DNA of 64,000 nt from Gammaproteobacteria bacterium Ga0077554 (GTDB taxonomy: Bacteria; Pseudomonadota; Gammaproteobacteria; Ga0077554; Ga007554), in the NCBI GenBank assembly GCA_001464585.1, contig LNFF01000012.1, positions 1 to 64,000 on the forward strand, written 5' to 3'. The first letter of the stretch is position 1; every line of letters begins with the position of its first letter. Shown one piece after another: positions 37,347 through 46,417 of this stretch. Under the pieces are notes generated by a model. It saw only the letters and a list, made by a program, of their open reading frames with translations, had not been told where the DNA came from and searched no databases. Position numbers and translations under genes: made by a program.

Positions 37347-38248
37347 GACACTTTCCTGGCGGGGGCAGCATGAATGGCTTTCCGTGCTTTTATCGCCAAC
37401 TGTAAGAGGGAATCCACACCTATAATAAGCAGCAATGCACTAACAAATAACACCAAGCCCGCAAATCCATGCAAAAATCCTTGACCCGCCGCATCACCGA
37501 AATGGTAGGTAATCAACGAAAGCACGATGACGCGGACAACGTTTGCGGTAAAAGAGATAGGTACAATCAGGATGGCAAGTGCTACGTTACGAAAAACCGA
37601 GGTGTGCCGAACAACATTGAGGTAAAACAGGCCTAACGCTTCCAAAGTCAATAGCGTTTGCAGACCCGCACAGGCATCAGCCACGAGTAATTGATACTGC
37701 CCAAGCTGCAAAATCACACCCGTGCGGGCAATAGGGTAACCAACCCAGAACAGGATGTGTTCCGTTACATACGATACGGCCATTTTCATTGGCAACGTCA
37801 AGGTGGCCACCAATCCACCTGGCAACGGAATCATGAACAGCATAAAAAACAACGGAAACCATAATACTTTTAAAGCACTGCCGCCCCGCATCAGCAAAAG
37901 CAGGGAAGCAAGCAGTAATATGAAGGAGCCAATCTCGAAAATCAGAATACCCTGCGAGCGCCCAACGATATACAGCAGCAGGGCGCAAATAAAGAGCGGC
38001 CCACCCACCAGTGAAGTGGGTTTTCCCTCACTGGTTTGCAGCATCTGTGGCCATTTCCGATAAATCAACCAGGCAGAAAGCAAAAATATCATGGGACCAT
38101 GTGCCTGCTCTTCAGTGCTCCACAATCCAGTTAAAAGCGCGTAGAAGGTGGGCACATACAACACCAGCAGTCCCAAAATAACAGGCCATGTTTGCTTGAG
38201 GGAAACAGCAGTTAAACGCGGTAGATCTGATGTTATAGTGGCTGACAT
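37343..38248 (-). CDS. xrtB: Exosortase B
   Basis: Exosortases are polytopic cysteine transpeptidase-like proteins that cut PEP-CTERM tails in the inner membrane. The 301-residue protein has about eight membrane helices and the catalytic triad at Cys193 in ADACAGLQTLLTLEALG, Arg239 in FTANVVRVIVL and His260 in QGFLHGFAG. The sequence LGLFYLNVVRHTS and the stand-alone EpsI point to the B type rather than XrtA. It would act on the PEP-CTERM proteins encoded at 44607 and, when in frame, at 12948-14597. It lies upstream of epsI, overlapping by ATGA. Confidence 0.93.
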   Translation of the reverse strand: MSATITSDLPRLTAVSLKQTWPVILGLLVLYVPTFYALLTGLWSTEEQAHGPMIFLLSAWLIYRKWPQMLQTSEGKPTSLVGGPLFICALLLYIVGRSQGILIFEIGSFILLLASLLLLMRGGSALKVLWFPLFFMLFMIPLPGGLVATLTLPMKMAVSYVTEHILFWVGYPIARTGVILQLGQYQLLVADACAGLQTLLTLEALGLFYLNVVRHTSVFRNVALAILIVPISFTANVVRVIVLSLITYHFGDAAGQGFLHGFAGLVLFVSALLLIIGVDSLLQLAIKARKAIHAAPARKVS

Positions 38249-38283
38249 ATTTTTACTACTGCTGCATTTCCGGCTTTAGAAAA

Positions 38284-38565
38284 ATAAATTAAGGACGTTT
38301 GATTAATTCCTCTGCGTCATTTCGACCAAAGGCGACCGCCATGGATGGCGGTCGCTTCCGGCATCCTTGCCTCTGGCGACACTTGTGCATCCATGCACGA
38401 CGGAAGGTAGAGCAACGCAGGAGCAGTTGCCGGGAGAAATCCTGGAAGATCTCTCAAAGATCTCTCACCTTCGCTCGAGACTCGAGACAAGGATTTTATC
38501 CCCCCGCTTTCGCGGGCGCTAAAGGCTGCTCGAAATGACAAATTTCGGAAGCTCCTTAACGATTT
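38284..38565. repeat. Dispersed repeat copy 7, large composite with a split module
   Basis: TCATTTCGACC near 38320 and CTGCTCGAAATGACA near 38527 are the outer arms. The ends may also pair (TTAAGGA near 38290, TCCTTAA near 38552). Inside, the GCGACCGCCATGGATGGCGG module (38333) is cut after GATGGCGG by about 55 extra bases and resumes at CGGAAGGTAGAGCAACGCAG. It fills the gap between xrtB and galU. Confidence 0.75.
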
Positions 38566-38583
38566 CCCTGATGCGGCATCTGC

Positions 38584-39531
38584 CTACAGCACCTGCCGTT
38601 TTATCATGGAAATCTTCTGATGTTGATCTTCTGCATAGGTGGGCTTTGGCACAAAATCACCATTCAAAGACCGCAAATAATTTTTAAAGTCGCGCCCCAG
38701 TTCCGGGTGTTTTAGCGCGTATTGCACTGTTGCTTCGAGGTATCCGAGTTTGCTGCCACAATCGTAGCGTTTACCTTCGAAACGATAAGCCAATACCAGG
38801 GATTCTTTCAACAATCGGGCAATAGCGTCGGTTAGTTGAATTTCACCCCCGGCACCTACAGGCTGCGTCGCAAGCAAGTCAAAGATTCTGGGGTTCAAGA
38901 TGTAACGCCCAACAACCGCCAAAGTGGATGGCGCAACTTCAGGCTTGGGTTTTTCGATAATTGCATCAACTCTGGCTAATTTGTCGCACCATGGCGTGAC
39001 ATCAACGATACCGTATTTGTCGGTTTCAGTGGGGGCGATTTCTTCCACACCCAGTAGGCTGCATCCTTGTTGTTCGAACTGCTGCACCATTTGCGCAAGA
39101 CAGCCCGCACTGCCATCATCAATCAAATCATCTGCCAGAATAACTGCAAACGGTTCATCACCCACCACCCGCCGGGCGCACAGAACAGCATGCCCCAAAC
39201 CAAGTGCTTCAGGTTGGCGGACATAGACGCATGAAACACCTTTGGGAAGTATGCCACGCACCACATCCAGCAATTGCTGTTTATCGCGCTTGATGAGCTG
39301 GGATTCCATCTCATAATTCTTGTCAAAATGATCTTCAATCGCACGCTTGTTGCTACTGGTGACAAAGATCAGTTCTTTAATTCCGGCAGCAATGGCTTCT
39401 TCCGCCGCATACTGAATGAGCGGTTTATCGACTATTGGCAGCATCTCCTTGGGATTGGCTTTAGTGGCAGGTAGAAATCGCGTACCCATCCCCGCCACGG
39501 GAAATACAGCTTTCGTAATAGTCTTTTTCAT
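38584..39531 (-). CDS. galU: UTP-glucose-1-phosphate uridylyltransferase
   Basis: GalU makes UDP-glucose, the donor for the first sugar if EpsB loads glucose. The N-terminal nucleotide-binding loop [20 protein letters not shown] is followed by [20 protein letters not shown], and [10 protein letters not shown] and [20 protein letters not shown] are family markers. The length of 315 is normal. The gene sits between the EPS core genes and xrtB, separated from the latter by repeat copy 7. Confidence 0.97.
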   Translation of the reverse strand: MKKTITKAVFPVAGMGTRFLPATKANPKEMLPIVDKPLIQYAAEEAIAAGIKELIFVTSSNKRAIEDHFDKNYEMESQLIKRDKQQLLDVVRGILPKGVSCVYVRQPEALGLGHAVLCARRVVGDEPFAVILADDLIDDGSAGCLAQMVQQFEQQGCSLLGVEEIAPTETDKYGIVDVTPWCDKLARVDAIIEKPKPEVAPSTLAVVGRYILNPRIFDLLATQPVGAGGEIQLTDAIARLLKESLVLAYRFEGKRYDCGSKLGYLEATVQYALKHPELGRDFKNYLRSLNGDFVPKPTYAEDQHQKISMIKRQVL

Positions 39532-39554
39532 AGATTCCCTGTTTTACACTATGC

Positions 39555-40484
39555 TTAATATTTGTTAAACACGCTGCCTATAACTGGTGTACCGGAAGCG
39601 CTGAGCTGTGCGCTCAATGCCTTGACAGCATCAAGGCGCGTACGATCTTTACGCGTCACCATCAGCGCCCCGCCAGCGTGCGATGCAATAGTCATTGCGT
39701 CGCTATATGCAGCACCTGCCGGTGTGTCGATAAGAATGACATCATAGCGCTGACCCAAGTCAGCCAGTAATCTGGAAAACTCAGGGCGCCCCAACAACTC
39801 CAGGGGGTTGGGTGGAACAGGTCCGGCCACCAATACCGACAGGTCCGCAAAAGAAGGAATGCCCACAATAGCGTCTTGCCCAGTACGGCCAGACAATACG
39901 GATGTTAAACCCACGCCGAGTGGCAGGTTAAAAATACTGTGCTGGCGCGGATTTCGTAGATTGGCGTCGATTAACAGGGTGCGCTCACCCAGTTGGGAAA
40001 AAATCACTGCAAGGTTTGCCGCAAGGTAACTGCGGCCTTCCTGCGCATTCGGACTGATGATAGCAAGTGTCTTGCGCCCTTCACTAAACCAGCGCAATAT
40101 TAATTGGCTACGCAGGGCACGCAAGGCTTCCACTTGAAGGCTAAAGGGCTTGTAAGCCGCCACCAGATCACTCGCAAAACCACCCTCCCCTGGGCGCAAA
40201 TAGGCATATGAAAACTGTTTTGATAGCGCGTGTTGAATATCTTCTTGATTAACTAATTTGAGCTTGAGCGCGGCATCGCCAAAACGTAGTCCTTGCTCTT
40301 TTTGAAAACGTAATATGCGTTCGACATCTTCCAGTTTGAGCCTGCCTGAATCCACCAGGATGGCGCCAATGTTATGGCCACTGAGCTGCAACGACTTCGG
40401 TGCTGTTACCGTAACATCGAACAACTCCCCGCCGAGTGTTGGCTCAATGAAGGTGGTTTTTTCCTTTGTGCTGGACAATCTCAT
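39555..40484 (-). CDS. epsG: Chain-length-control tyrosine kinase-like ATPase EpsG
   Basis: The BY-kinase-like partner of EpsF controls EPS chain length. An N-terminal region of about 130 residues is followed by an ATPase domain with PNAQEGRSYLAANLAVIFSQ. The Walker A lysine is Arg, as I recall for this family, and Walker A' reads LLIDANLR with Asn at the second acidic position. Walker B is VILIDTPAG. There is no C-terminal tyrosine cluster, only a final NKY, so autophosphorylation may be limited. It follows epsF directly. The protein is soluble and should dock on EpsF. Confidence 0.88.
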   Translation of the reverse strand: MRLSSTKEKTTFIEPTLGGELFDVTVTAPKSLQLSGHNIGAILVDSGRLKLEDVERILRFQKEQGLRFGDAALKLKLVNQEDIQHALSKQFSYAYLRPGEGGFASDLVAAYKPFSLQVEALRALRSQLILRWFSEGRKTLAIISPNAQEGRSYLAANLAVIFSQLGERTLLIDANLRNPRQHSIFNLPLGVGLTSVLSGRTGQDAIVGIPSFADLSVLVAGPVPPNPLELLGRPEFSRLLADLGQRYDVILIDTPAGAAYSDAMTIASHAGGALMVTRKDRTRLDAVKALSAQLSASGTPVIGSVFNKY

Positions 40485-40521
40485 GGTTTACCGCTCTTGA
40501 TCCATCGAAATATTATATGTA

Positions 40522-41886
40522 TTAAGCTGTGCCTTTTGCCAGCACGCCCAACACGGGTAATCCTAATGCTTCGCTTAAGTCCTGTTCGCTACGCACCCGG
40601 CGATCAAGCAATTCGAGGAGCAAGGCCAGCCCCAAGCTTAGCATTACTCCTAAAAACACGGACAAGGCCATATTGCGCAGCACCTTGGGGCTGGAGGGCT
40701 TCACGGGATCAACAGCGGGGTTCAGCAATACCACATTGGTCTGGTTTATGCGGCTCTGCATGGCAGACTGGTTATAGCGTTCCAAAGCTACATCATAGGC
40801 GCGCTGGGCGCTTTCCACTTCTCGCATGAGCGTGGGAATTTCATCGCGTGATTGCTTGAACTTCATTACCCTGGCTTTTTGCGCTTCCAGCGATGCCTTT
40901 AACGCCGCCTCACGACTCTGTGCCAACCGGGCATTGTTTCTGATACCGCTGGTAACCGAAATCATTTCTTTATCCAACTTCTCGCGCAAGTTCTTCACTT
41001 CTGCTACCGCACGTTGATATTGGGGATGATTAGTACCTAGTTTCTCGGACAAATCCGCCAGCTTGGCCTCTTGGCGTAACAGTTCTGCCTTGAGGCTCTG
41101 GATAAAACCATTCGCTAAAACTTCCGGCAGGGTTTCCATGGATGAGCCTTTGGCAAGCATCTCCTCCATTTGCCGCTGACGACTTTCTGCGTCATACGTT
41201 TGAGCCTGCGCACCTACCATCTGGCTGGTGAGCGCGGCGAAACGCTCTGTTTCCACATCAAGACGCTCGTCGGTTGCGGTGATATTTTTATTCTGTTGAT
41301 ATGCAGACAGCTTACGCTGCGCCTGCTCTACCCGGGCACGCAGATCCGCCTGTTGTTTCTCAAACCATTCAGCACTCTTTCGCGCCGGCTCGACGCTCAA
41401 TTCCAGCGTGGTGTCAATATAAGCTTGCGCAAAAGCGTTAGCCAACGCCGCCGCAAACCGGGGGTCAGCAGCTTCATAGTTGATGGTCATGAGACGGCTC
41501 TCACGCGAGGGCTCAACATTCAGCTTGCTGATTAATGCATCGGCCAACCAGTCCCGGATCGTGCCCTTCCCCTCAGTCGCTTCCAAAAACTGATCCCGCA
41601 CCGCCGGGGAATCCGCCAGCTTGAGATTGTCGATCACCTTAAGGGCTACCTTGCGGCTTCTGAGGATATCCAATTGCGTCGCCATGTAACTGGGGGAAAA
41701 GCTGATCGGCATGGCGCCCGCGTCCACGGCTGGCTCCTTGTAATCAACCACCAGAACCGCACTGGCGGTATATTGTTTGGGCATAAAGTAAGTCACGGCA
41801 GCGGCGGCACCCACTGTCACCAGCAGGGTCAAAAAAATAAGGGGGTACCGGGCCCGCAGAATGTGTAAAAATTGCTGTAAACTCAT
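40522..41886 (-). CDS. epsF: Chain-length determinant protein EpsF (Wzz/GumC type)
   Basis: The 454-residue inner-membrane polysaccharide copolymerase has two membrane helices, at about 16-34 (IFLTLLVTVGAAAAVTYF) and 410-430 (LSVFLGVMLSLGLALLLELL), with a large periplasmic coiled coil between. NTDNVVLLNPAVDP-like sequence (INQTNVVLLNPAVDPVKPSS) before the second helix is the GumC/Wzz hallmark. The C-terminal DRRVRSEQDLSEALGLPVLG probably faces the cytoplasm and contacts EpsG. Confidence 0.93.
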   Translation of the reverse strand: MSLQQFLHILRARYPLIFLTLLVTVGAAAAVTYFMPKQYTASAVLVVDYKEPAVDAGAMPISFSPSYMATQLDILRSRKVALKVIDNLKLADSPAVRDQFLEATEGKGTIRDWLADALISKLNVEPSRESRLMTINYEAADPRFAAALANAFAQAYIDTTLELSVEPARKSAEWFEKQQADLRARVEQAQRKLSAYQQNKNITATDERLDVETERFAALTSQMVGAQAQTYDAESRQRQMEEMLAKGSSMETLPEVLANGFIQSLKAELLRQEAKLADLSEKLGTNHPQYQRAVAEVKNLREKLDKEMISVTSGIRNNARLAQSREAALKASLEAQKARVMKFKQSRDEIPTLMREVESAQRAYDVALERYNQSAMQSRINQTNVVLLNPAVDPVKPSSPKVLRNMALSVFLGVMLSLGLALLLELLDRRVRSEQDLSEALGLPVLGVLAKGTA

Positions 41887-41936
41887 CTTTCAGTGGTGAA
41901 CCCTATTTTGATTGGATCATGTACCTTCATGACCAG

Positions 41937-42731
41937 TTAAAACAAACTTTCCTTGACATACACGACATCATCAGGCAATAGCACCTCCGAGAGGTCAGCC
42001 TTAATTGTGACTACCGCTCCACTTGCATCCTTGCGCTTGATCTGTATCCCGCGCTGAGTGCCGCGCGGAGTCAACCCTCCGCCCATGGAGAGCGCTTGCA
42101 TCACTGTCATATTTCTTTGCAGGCGGTAAGAGCCTGGGCGTTGCGCTTCACCATAGATATAAAACACATCCATACGCGGAATATAAATAATATCTCCGTC
42201 AGCGACCTCCACATTCTGGGTCATGTCGCCTTTCTGCAAAAGCTGGAATAAGTCAATGGGATGTCCCCCTTCTCCCTCATTACCACCTTTCTTGATCACA
42301 ACCGCACTCTCACCCCCTGAAGCATTCACACCGCCAGCCATTGCCAGCAAATCCATTAATCTGTTGCCTCTATCAATGGCATATACACCGGGTTTATTAA
42401 CCTCACCCAGCACCGACACTTGCTGGCTACGGTATTGCTCGACAATTAAACTAACCTGGGGTGACTTTACAAAGCCACCTTGCTGAAGAAGCTCACCTAA
42501 CTTCAATTCGGCTGAGCGTTCTCCCAAACCCGCAATAAATACCTCCCCCACCAAGGGGAAGTTAATGCTCCCCGCTTGACTGATTCGGACCACAGCGCTG
42601 AGATCGGCATGTTCATACACCGTGATACGAACCACATCGCCTGGCCCCAGTACATAATCCTTGGCAAAAACAGATGTTGATAACAAACCGATTATAAAAA
42701 CAAAAAATATAGCGCGGATTCGGCTCAACAT
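41937..42731 (-). CDS. epsE: Polysaccharide export protein EpsE (Wza/GumB type)
   Basis: The 264-residue exported protein starts with a signal peptide (MLSRIRAIFFVFIIGLLSTS). It has the polysaccharide export domain YVLGPGDVVRITVYEHADLS and two SLBB-type domains (SVLGEVNKPGVYAIDRGNR and IYGEAQRPGSYRLQRNMTV). No lipobox Cys is evident, so it is probably a non-lipidated periplasmic/outer-membrane component that forms the export channel with EpsF. It is spaced 50 bases before epsF. Confidence 0.92.
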   Translation of the reverse strand: MLSRIRAIFFVFIIGLLSTSVFAKDYVLGPGDVVRITVYEHADLSAVVRISQAGSINFPLVGEVFIAGLGERSAELKLGELLQQGGFVKSPQVSLIVEQYRSQQVSVLGEVNKPGVYAIDRGNRLMDLLAMAGGVNASGGESAVVIKKGGNEGEGGHPIDLFQLLQKGDMTQNVEVADGDIIYIPRMDVFYIYGEAQRPGSYRLQRNMTVMQALSMGGGLTPRGTQRGIQIKRKDASGAVVTIKADLSEVLLPDDVVYVKESLF

Positions 42732-42884
42732 TAAAAAATATCCCTACGTTGACAAGTCGCTATTGTGACACTCATATGTGAAATATTTATGACTATAGAC
42801 CTTGGAATGGAATTGAGGAAAATCTGCTGTTGTCATTTGACAGGTTGGATCATTTTTACCATGCCGCCAACCTACTACAGGTTG

Positions 42885-44357
42885 CTAATAAGCCCGCTGA
42901 TCCCGAAGTACCACAAAAATAGTCTTGAAAATGATTTTCATATCCAAGGCCATCGACCAATGCCTGAGGTAGTCCAGATCACAATCAATGCGAGCCTGCA
43001 TTTTATCCAGGGTCTCTGTCTCTCCACGCAATCCCCTTACCTGAGCCAAGCCCGTAATACCCGGCCGTACTTTATGGCGCACCATGTATCCTTTAATCAG
43101 TTTGCGGTAAGTTTCATTATGGGCGATGGCGTGCGGGCGAGGGCCAACCACGCTCATACGCCCCTGCAATACATTTATAAACTGCGGCAACTCATCCAAT
43201 GATGTGCGGCGTAAAAACGCACCAAACGGCGTCACCCGGGAATCACATCGCCGGGCCTGACGAACATCATTTCCATCTTCGCAGACTGCCATGGAACGGA
43301 ATTTATACACAATAATTTCCTTGCCATCCAATCCGTAACGGCGTTGTTTGAATAATGCAGGGCCAGGCGAAGTTAATTTTACACCCATGCCAATCAACAG
43401 TAACAGCGGCGCCAAGAATAAAAGAATTATACTGGATAACACTATATCGCTCAATCTTTTAAGCAGATGGTTAACTCCGCAAAAAGGAGTTTCACAAATT
43501 GCGACGACAGGAATGCCATTAACCTCACCCAGTCCAGCCTGGATCAAATCAAACACAAAAATATCAGGCACAAAATAGATGGATGCTGTGGTGTCCTTCA
43601 GGTCATCCAATAATTTAAGAATGCGTTTTTCCGTCATCATGGGAAGCGCAATATAAATCTGATCTATTTTATGGGCCTGTACATAGGCGGGAAGATTTTC
43701 CAGCGATCCAAGCAACATGGCATCAGGAACGTCATCGCCCAAACGTTGCGCGTTTCGGTCATCAAAAAATCCCGCGAACGACAATCCAGGATCAAAGCGT
43801 TTGCCCCGGGTAATTCTATGGGCCAATTTCCTGCCAATGCTACTTGCGCCGACAATCACTGCCCTGTGGATGTTTTTTTCGGAGGCATAGAATCGTCGCA
43901 ATAAAAACCGTGCGGTTAAATGTCCAGTTAAGACCAACAATGGCGCAACCACAAACCACGTCAACAATACACTGCGGGAAAACTCATGGGATGTCTTTGT
44001 AGCATAACCGAAGAATAATAAAATACCTGTCAGCAATGACCAGCAAACCAACAGACGCCCACCTTGGGCACGGAAGCCGCCACTTTTCCAAGCCTGGCAG
44101 AGATCCGCCTCCTTAAACACAACCAGCGAAACCAGAAAAACAATAAAGAGTAAAATCTTATACTCATTGTTGAGAGGCACCTGGTAAATCAGCATTACGA
44201 CAAATAAAGAAAAAACAATAATGACAGGATCCATTATGGATTGCACAAATGCACCGATAGAACCCACACCATGATGCACACGGCGGGCATGCAGCATGGG
44301 ATTTTTTTTACCTTCGGATCCCCAGATTACTTGCTGCGCCTGTTGCGAAAGTGACAC
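42885..44357 (-). CDS. epsB: Undecaprenyl-phosphate sugar phosphotransferase EpsB (WcaJ/PglC type)
   Basis: This membrane enzyme starts EPS synthesis by moving a hexose-1-phosphate to undecaprenyl phosphate. The 490-residue protein has four or five N-terminal membrane helices, a Rossmann-like region with VIVGASSIGRKLAHRI, a re-entrant helix near IVLSSIILLFLAPLLLLIGM, and the C-terminal transferase block FKQRRYGLDGKEIIVYKFRS and RRTSLDELPQFINVLQGRMS with VVGPRPHA. It begins at GTG, with GGAG nine bases upstream. The likely substrate is UDP-glucose from GalU. Confidence 0.93.
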   Translation of the reverse strand: MSLSQQAQQVIWGSEGKKNPMLHARRVHHGVGSIGAFVQSIMDPVIIVFSLFVVMLIYQVPLNNEYKILLFIVFLVSLVVFKEADLCQAWKSGGFRAQGGRLLVCWSLLTGILLFFGYATKTSHEFSRSVLLTWFVVAPLLVLTGHLTARFLLRRFYASEKNIHRAVIVGASSIGRKLAHRITRGKRFDPGLSFAGFFDDRNAQRLGDDVPDAMLLGSLENLPAYVQAHKIDQIYIALPMMTEKRILKLLDDLKDTTASIYFVPDIFVFDLIQAGLGEVNGIPVVAICETPFCGVNHLLKRLSDIVLSSIILLFLAPLLLLIGMGVKLTSPGPALFKQRRYGLDGKEIIVYKFRSMAVCEDGNDVRQARRCDSRVTPFGAFLRRTSLDELPQFINVLQGRMSVVGPRPHAIAHNETYRKLIKGYMVRHKVRPGITGLAQVRGLRGETETLDKMQARIDCDLDYLRHWSMALDMKIIFKTIFVVLRDQRAY

Positions 44358-44406
44358 TTAACCAATCTCCCTAATTGAAAACAACAACCTACCGTTTCAA
44401 CGAAGA

Positions 44407-44440
44407 CCCAAGAACCCCTGAACTAGCCAGGGTTCTTGGG
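44407..44440. terminator. Perfect 11-bp stem hairpin between the PEP-CTERM and epsB genes
   Basis: CCCAAGAACCC (44407-44417) pairs exactly with GGGTTCTTGGG (44430-44440) around a 12-base loop. It lies 3' of the PEP-CTERM gene on the minus strand, but no T-run follows, so it could be an attenuator or RNA-processing hairpin rather than a classic terminator. The rest of 44358-44606 looks empty. Confidence 0.55.
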
Positions 44441-44606
44441 CAAAGGAAGAACGAAAGGAGGAACTCTGCCGTCATCCGCAATGACTCAAGCCACTTAAAA
44501 TGACGAAACCCGTTTAAAAATTAATCCAGAGCCCCGTTTATCATCTTCCATGAAAAATGTCAGATATGAATCTTTCAGACTTCCATTTTAACATTGCAAG
44601 AACGGG

Positions 44607-45152
44607 TTAAACATCCACAATCGAACTAACCCGTTGACGGGGTATCATGCTACCAATCAAGCCCAACCCCACTAATATCATCGCCCAAGTTTCCGCTTCA
44701 GGCACAGCACTAACATGGAGGTTATAACTGGCAGGTGTTAAACCACTTGTCCCTGACACTACCGCAACATGATATTTTCCCGGGGTGCTTGTAAAATTAA
44801 ATGTGGAGTCAGCGCTTCCGCTGAATAACGCGGCACCCAATACGTCCGACGCAGTAGGCATAGTAGTATCGTTATCCACGGCAAATACTGAAAACATCCC
44901 TAGTGCCGTTCCCCCGGTATTTTCGAACAAAGCAGTATAAGGAGTTGCTGAGATATCTTCCAACCCTCCCAGCCCAAAGATATCGACATCAGGGGAAAAC
45001 GCAGATGATGAATTCAATGTTTGATTCATGAAATGATAATCGGGAAAACCGGAAATACTTGTCGTGGCCACTGCATTAGAGGCCACCGCTAATCCCGTAA
45101 CTAACACCGCGCTTTTCACTATCTGCTTCAAACCTGTTCGCAATTTATTCAT
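44607..45152 (-). CDS. PEP-CTERM sorting-domain protein, variant PEA motif
   Basis: The 181-residue secreted protein has a signal peptide (NKLRTGLKQIVKSAVLVTGL) and a Ser/Thr-rich body with GKYHVAVVSGTSGLTPASYN near the end. The sorting tail is VPEAETWAMILVGLGLIGSM followed by RQR; the usual Pro of PEP is Ala here, a variant I recall in related systems. XrtB should cleave it. The start at 45152 has a near-perfect AAGGAGG six bases upstream, suggesting high expression. It heads the EPS core gene run and may be a matrix or surface protein. Confidence 0.85.
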   Translation of the reverse strand: MNKLRTGLKQIVKSAVLVTGLAVASNAVATTSISGFPDYHFMNQTLNSSSAFSPDVDIFGLGGLEDISATPYTALFENTGGTALGMFSVFAVDNDTTMPTASDVLGAALFSGSADSTFNFTSTPGKYHVAVVSGTSGLTPASYNLHVSAVPEAETWAMILVGLGLIGSMIPRQRVSSIVDV

Positions 45153-45680
45153 AAAGCCTCCTTGAAATTTTAGAATACAACTCTTTCTCATATTTTCATG
45201 ACTTGCATTTCTTATTCATCAATATGCCTTCATAAGAAACTCCCTTAAAGAATGAAGGGCATAACCTTATCCATCCTCCTTAACATACACATAAAAAATA
45301 AACTACGGACTTACACTTGGAAGGACTATGCAAGCAAACCCCTCCAAACCTTTTATTGCTGCTGCCACTTGGCAGCAAAACATATTGATGGCATTTTAAA
45401 TGTGAACGGATAATATACCAAATATTACGGTTATTCCGTGCGTTACCGAACATATGGTTAACAAATACGCTCTCATCATCCTAGGTAATGCAGGAATCAA
45501 GCCAAAAGAGGATCCTACTAGGCACGCCAAGCTCACAGCAGGCAACCTTAAATAATACGGATGGAAAAATATTAGCGTTTCAATTAGTTAAGATTATACG
45601 GTCACATAAATATTGCTGGAGGAAAATCAAGAAATATTAGTTGGCATGGCTTCCATTTTTAAGAGTTTGCACCTTATCCG

Positions 45681-45696
45681 TGCAAGGCATTCTCCA
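45681..45696 (-). promoter_or_regulatory. Weak sigma-54-like site upstream of the PEP-CTERM gene
   Basis: On the minus strand TGGAGAATGCCTTGCA has the invariant GG and GC at correct spacing and a perfect -12 TTGCA, but three mismatches in the -24 box. It lies about 530 bases upstream of the gene at 45152. A chance match is quite possible. Confidence 0.3.
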
Positions 45697-46186
45697 TTGT
45701 CTCATTTTGATACGGAGATACTTTTTATGCGGTGGATGAATTAATATCTTCCAGAATGCCTGTGAACTGCAAATAATCCCCTTATACATATGCTCAGGAA
45801 AACGTCGGCGGTCACGTTATGACCCAGTATAAATTCCTCATAAACTGAAAGTACATCATCAAGAGCACACGTCCACACCACTGATTTAAGGCGTTGCCAA
45901 GCTCAACAAGGCTTGCTCCCAAGTAACATTAGCATGATATGCAATCTTTATATCTAACCCCCTTATTTAATTAATTAAATACTGCATCAGTGAAAACACC
46001 AGAAATTATTTATTCACAAAACTTTAATGATAAAAGTCACCAATCTTCAGCAACGACACATGATCTGTTTCTTTTTAGAGACAAAAAAATTTTATGTAAA
46101 TTAATCAGCTAAGTATATCACAAAAAATAACGTACCCATATGGCGACACTGCGTCATCTGTTCATATGGGCAAAGTGTTATGAAGT

Positions 46187-46330
46187 ATGAAAAAATTTCT
46201 GGATCCGTTAAGAATGGGGGTGCTGGTAGGTTCAAGTGTCACTTTGGCAGAAAATAGTATTCCCTTGCATTCAGCAACATTGATTAAGAATGCGGATAGG
46301 AAGGTGACCCTGACTGACCCAGAACACTAA
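46187..46330 (+). CDS. Possible 47-residue ORF, signal-peptide-like start
   Basis: MKKFLDPLRMGVLVGSSVTL is followed by about 27 residues ending TLTDPEH. The start is weakly hydrophobic like a signal peptide, but no good ribosome-binding site or family match is visible. It may be a remnant of a longer exported protein. Low confidence. Confidence 0.2.
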   Translation: MKKFLDPLRMGVLVGSSVTLAENSIPLHSATLIKNADRKVTLTDPEH

Positions 46331-46417
46331 AGTAAAGTTAACTCATGGAAGGTTAAAATTCAAAATGTTGAACGCACCGCAGAGATACGTCAAAGAGGGG
46401 GGATGTGCATCCAATTT

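Larger units (their letters stand above)
45153..46417. other. 1.26 kb AT-rich stretch without a convincing gene
   Basis: No long frame is seen. It holds a hairpin TGCTGCC/GGCAGCA at 45360-45377, a weak sigma-54-like site at 45681-45696, a decayed minus-strand frame near 45740-45900 (RLKSVVWTCALDDVLSVYEE) that I cannot identify, and a 47-codon frame at 46187-46330. It probably holds the promoter of the EPS core run. Confidence 0.55.
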
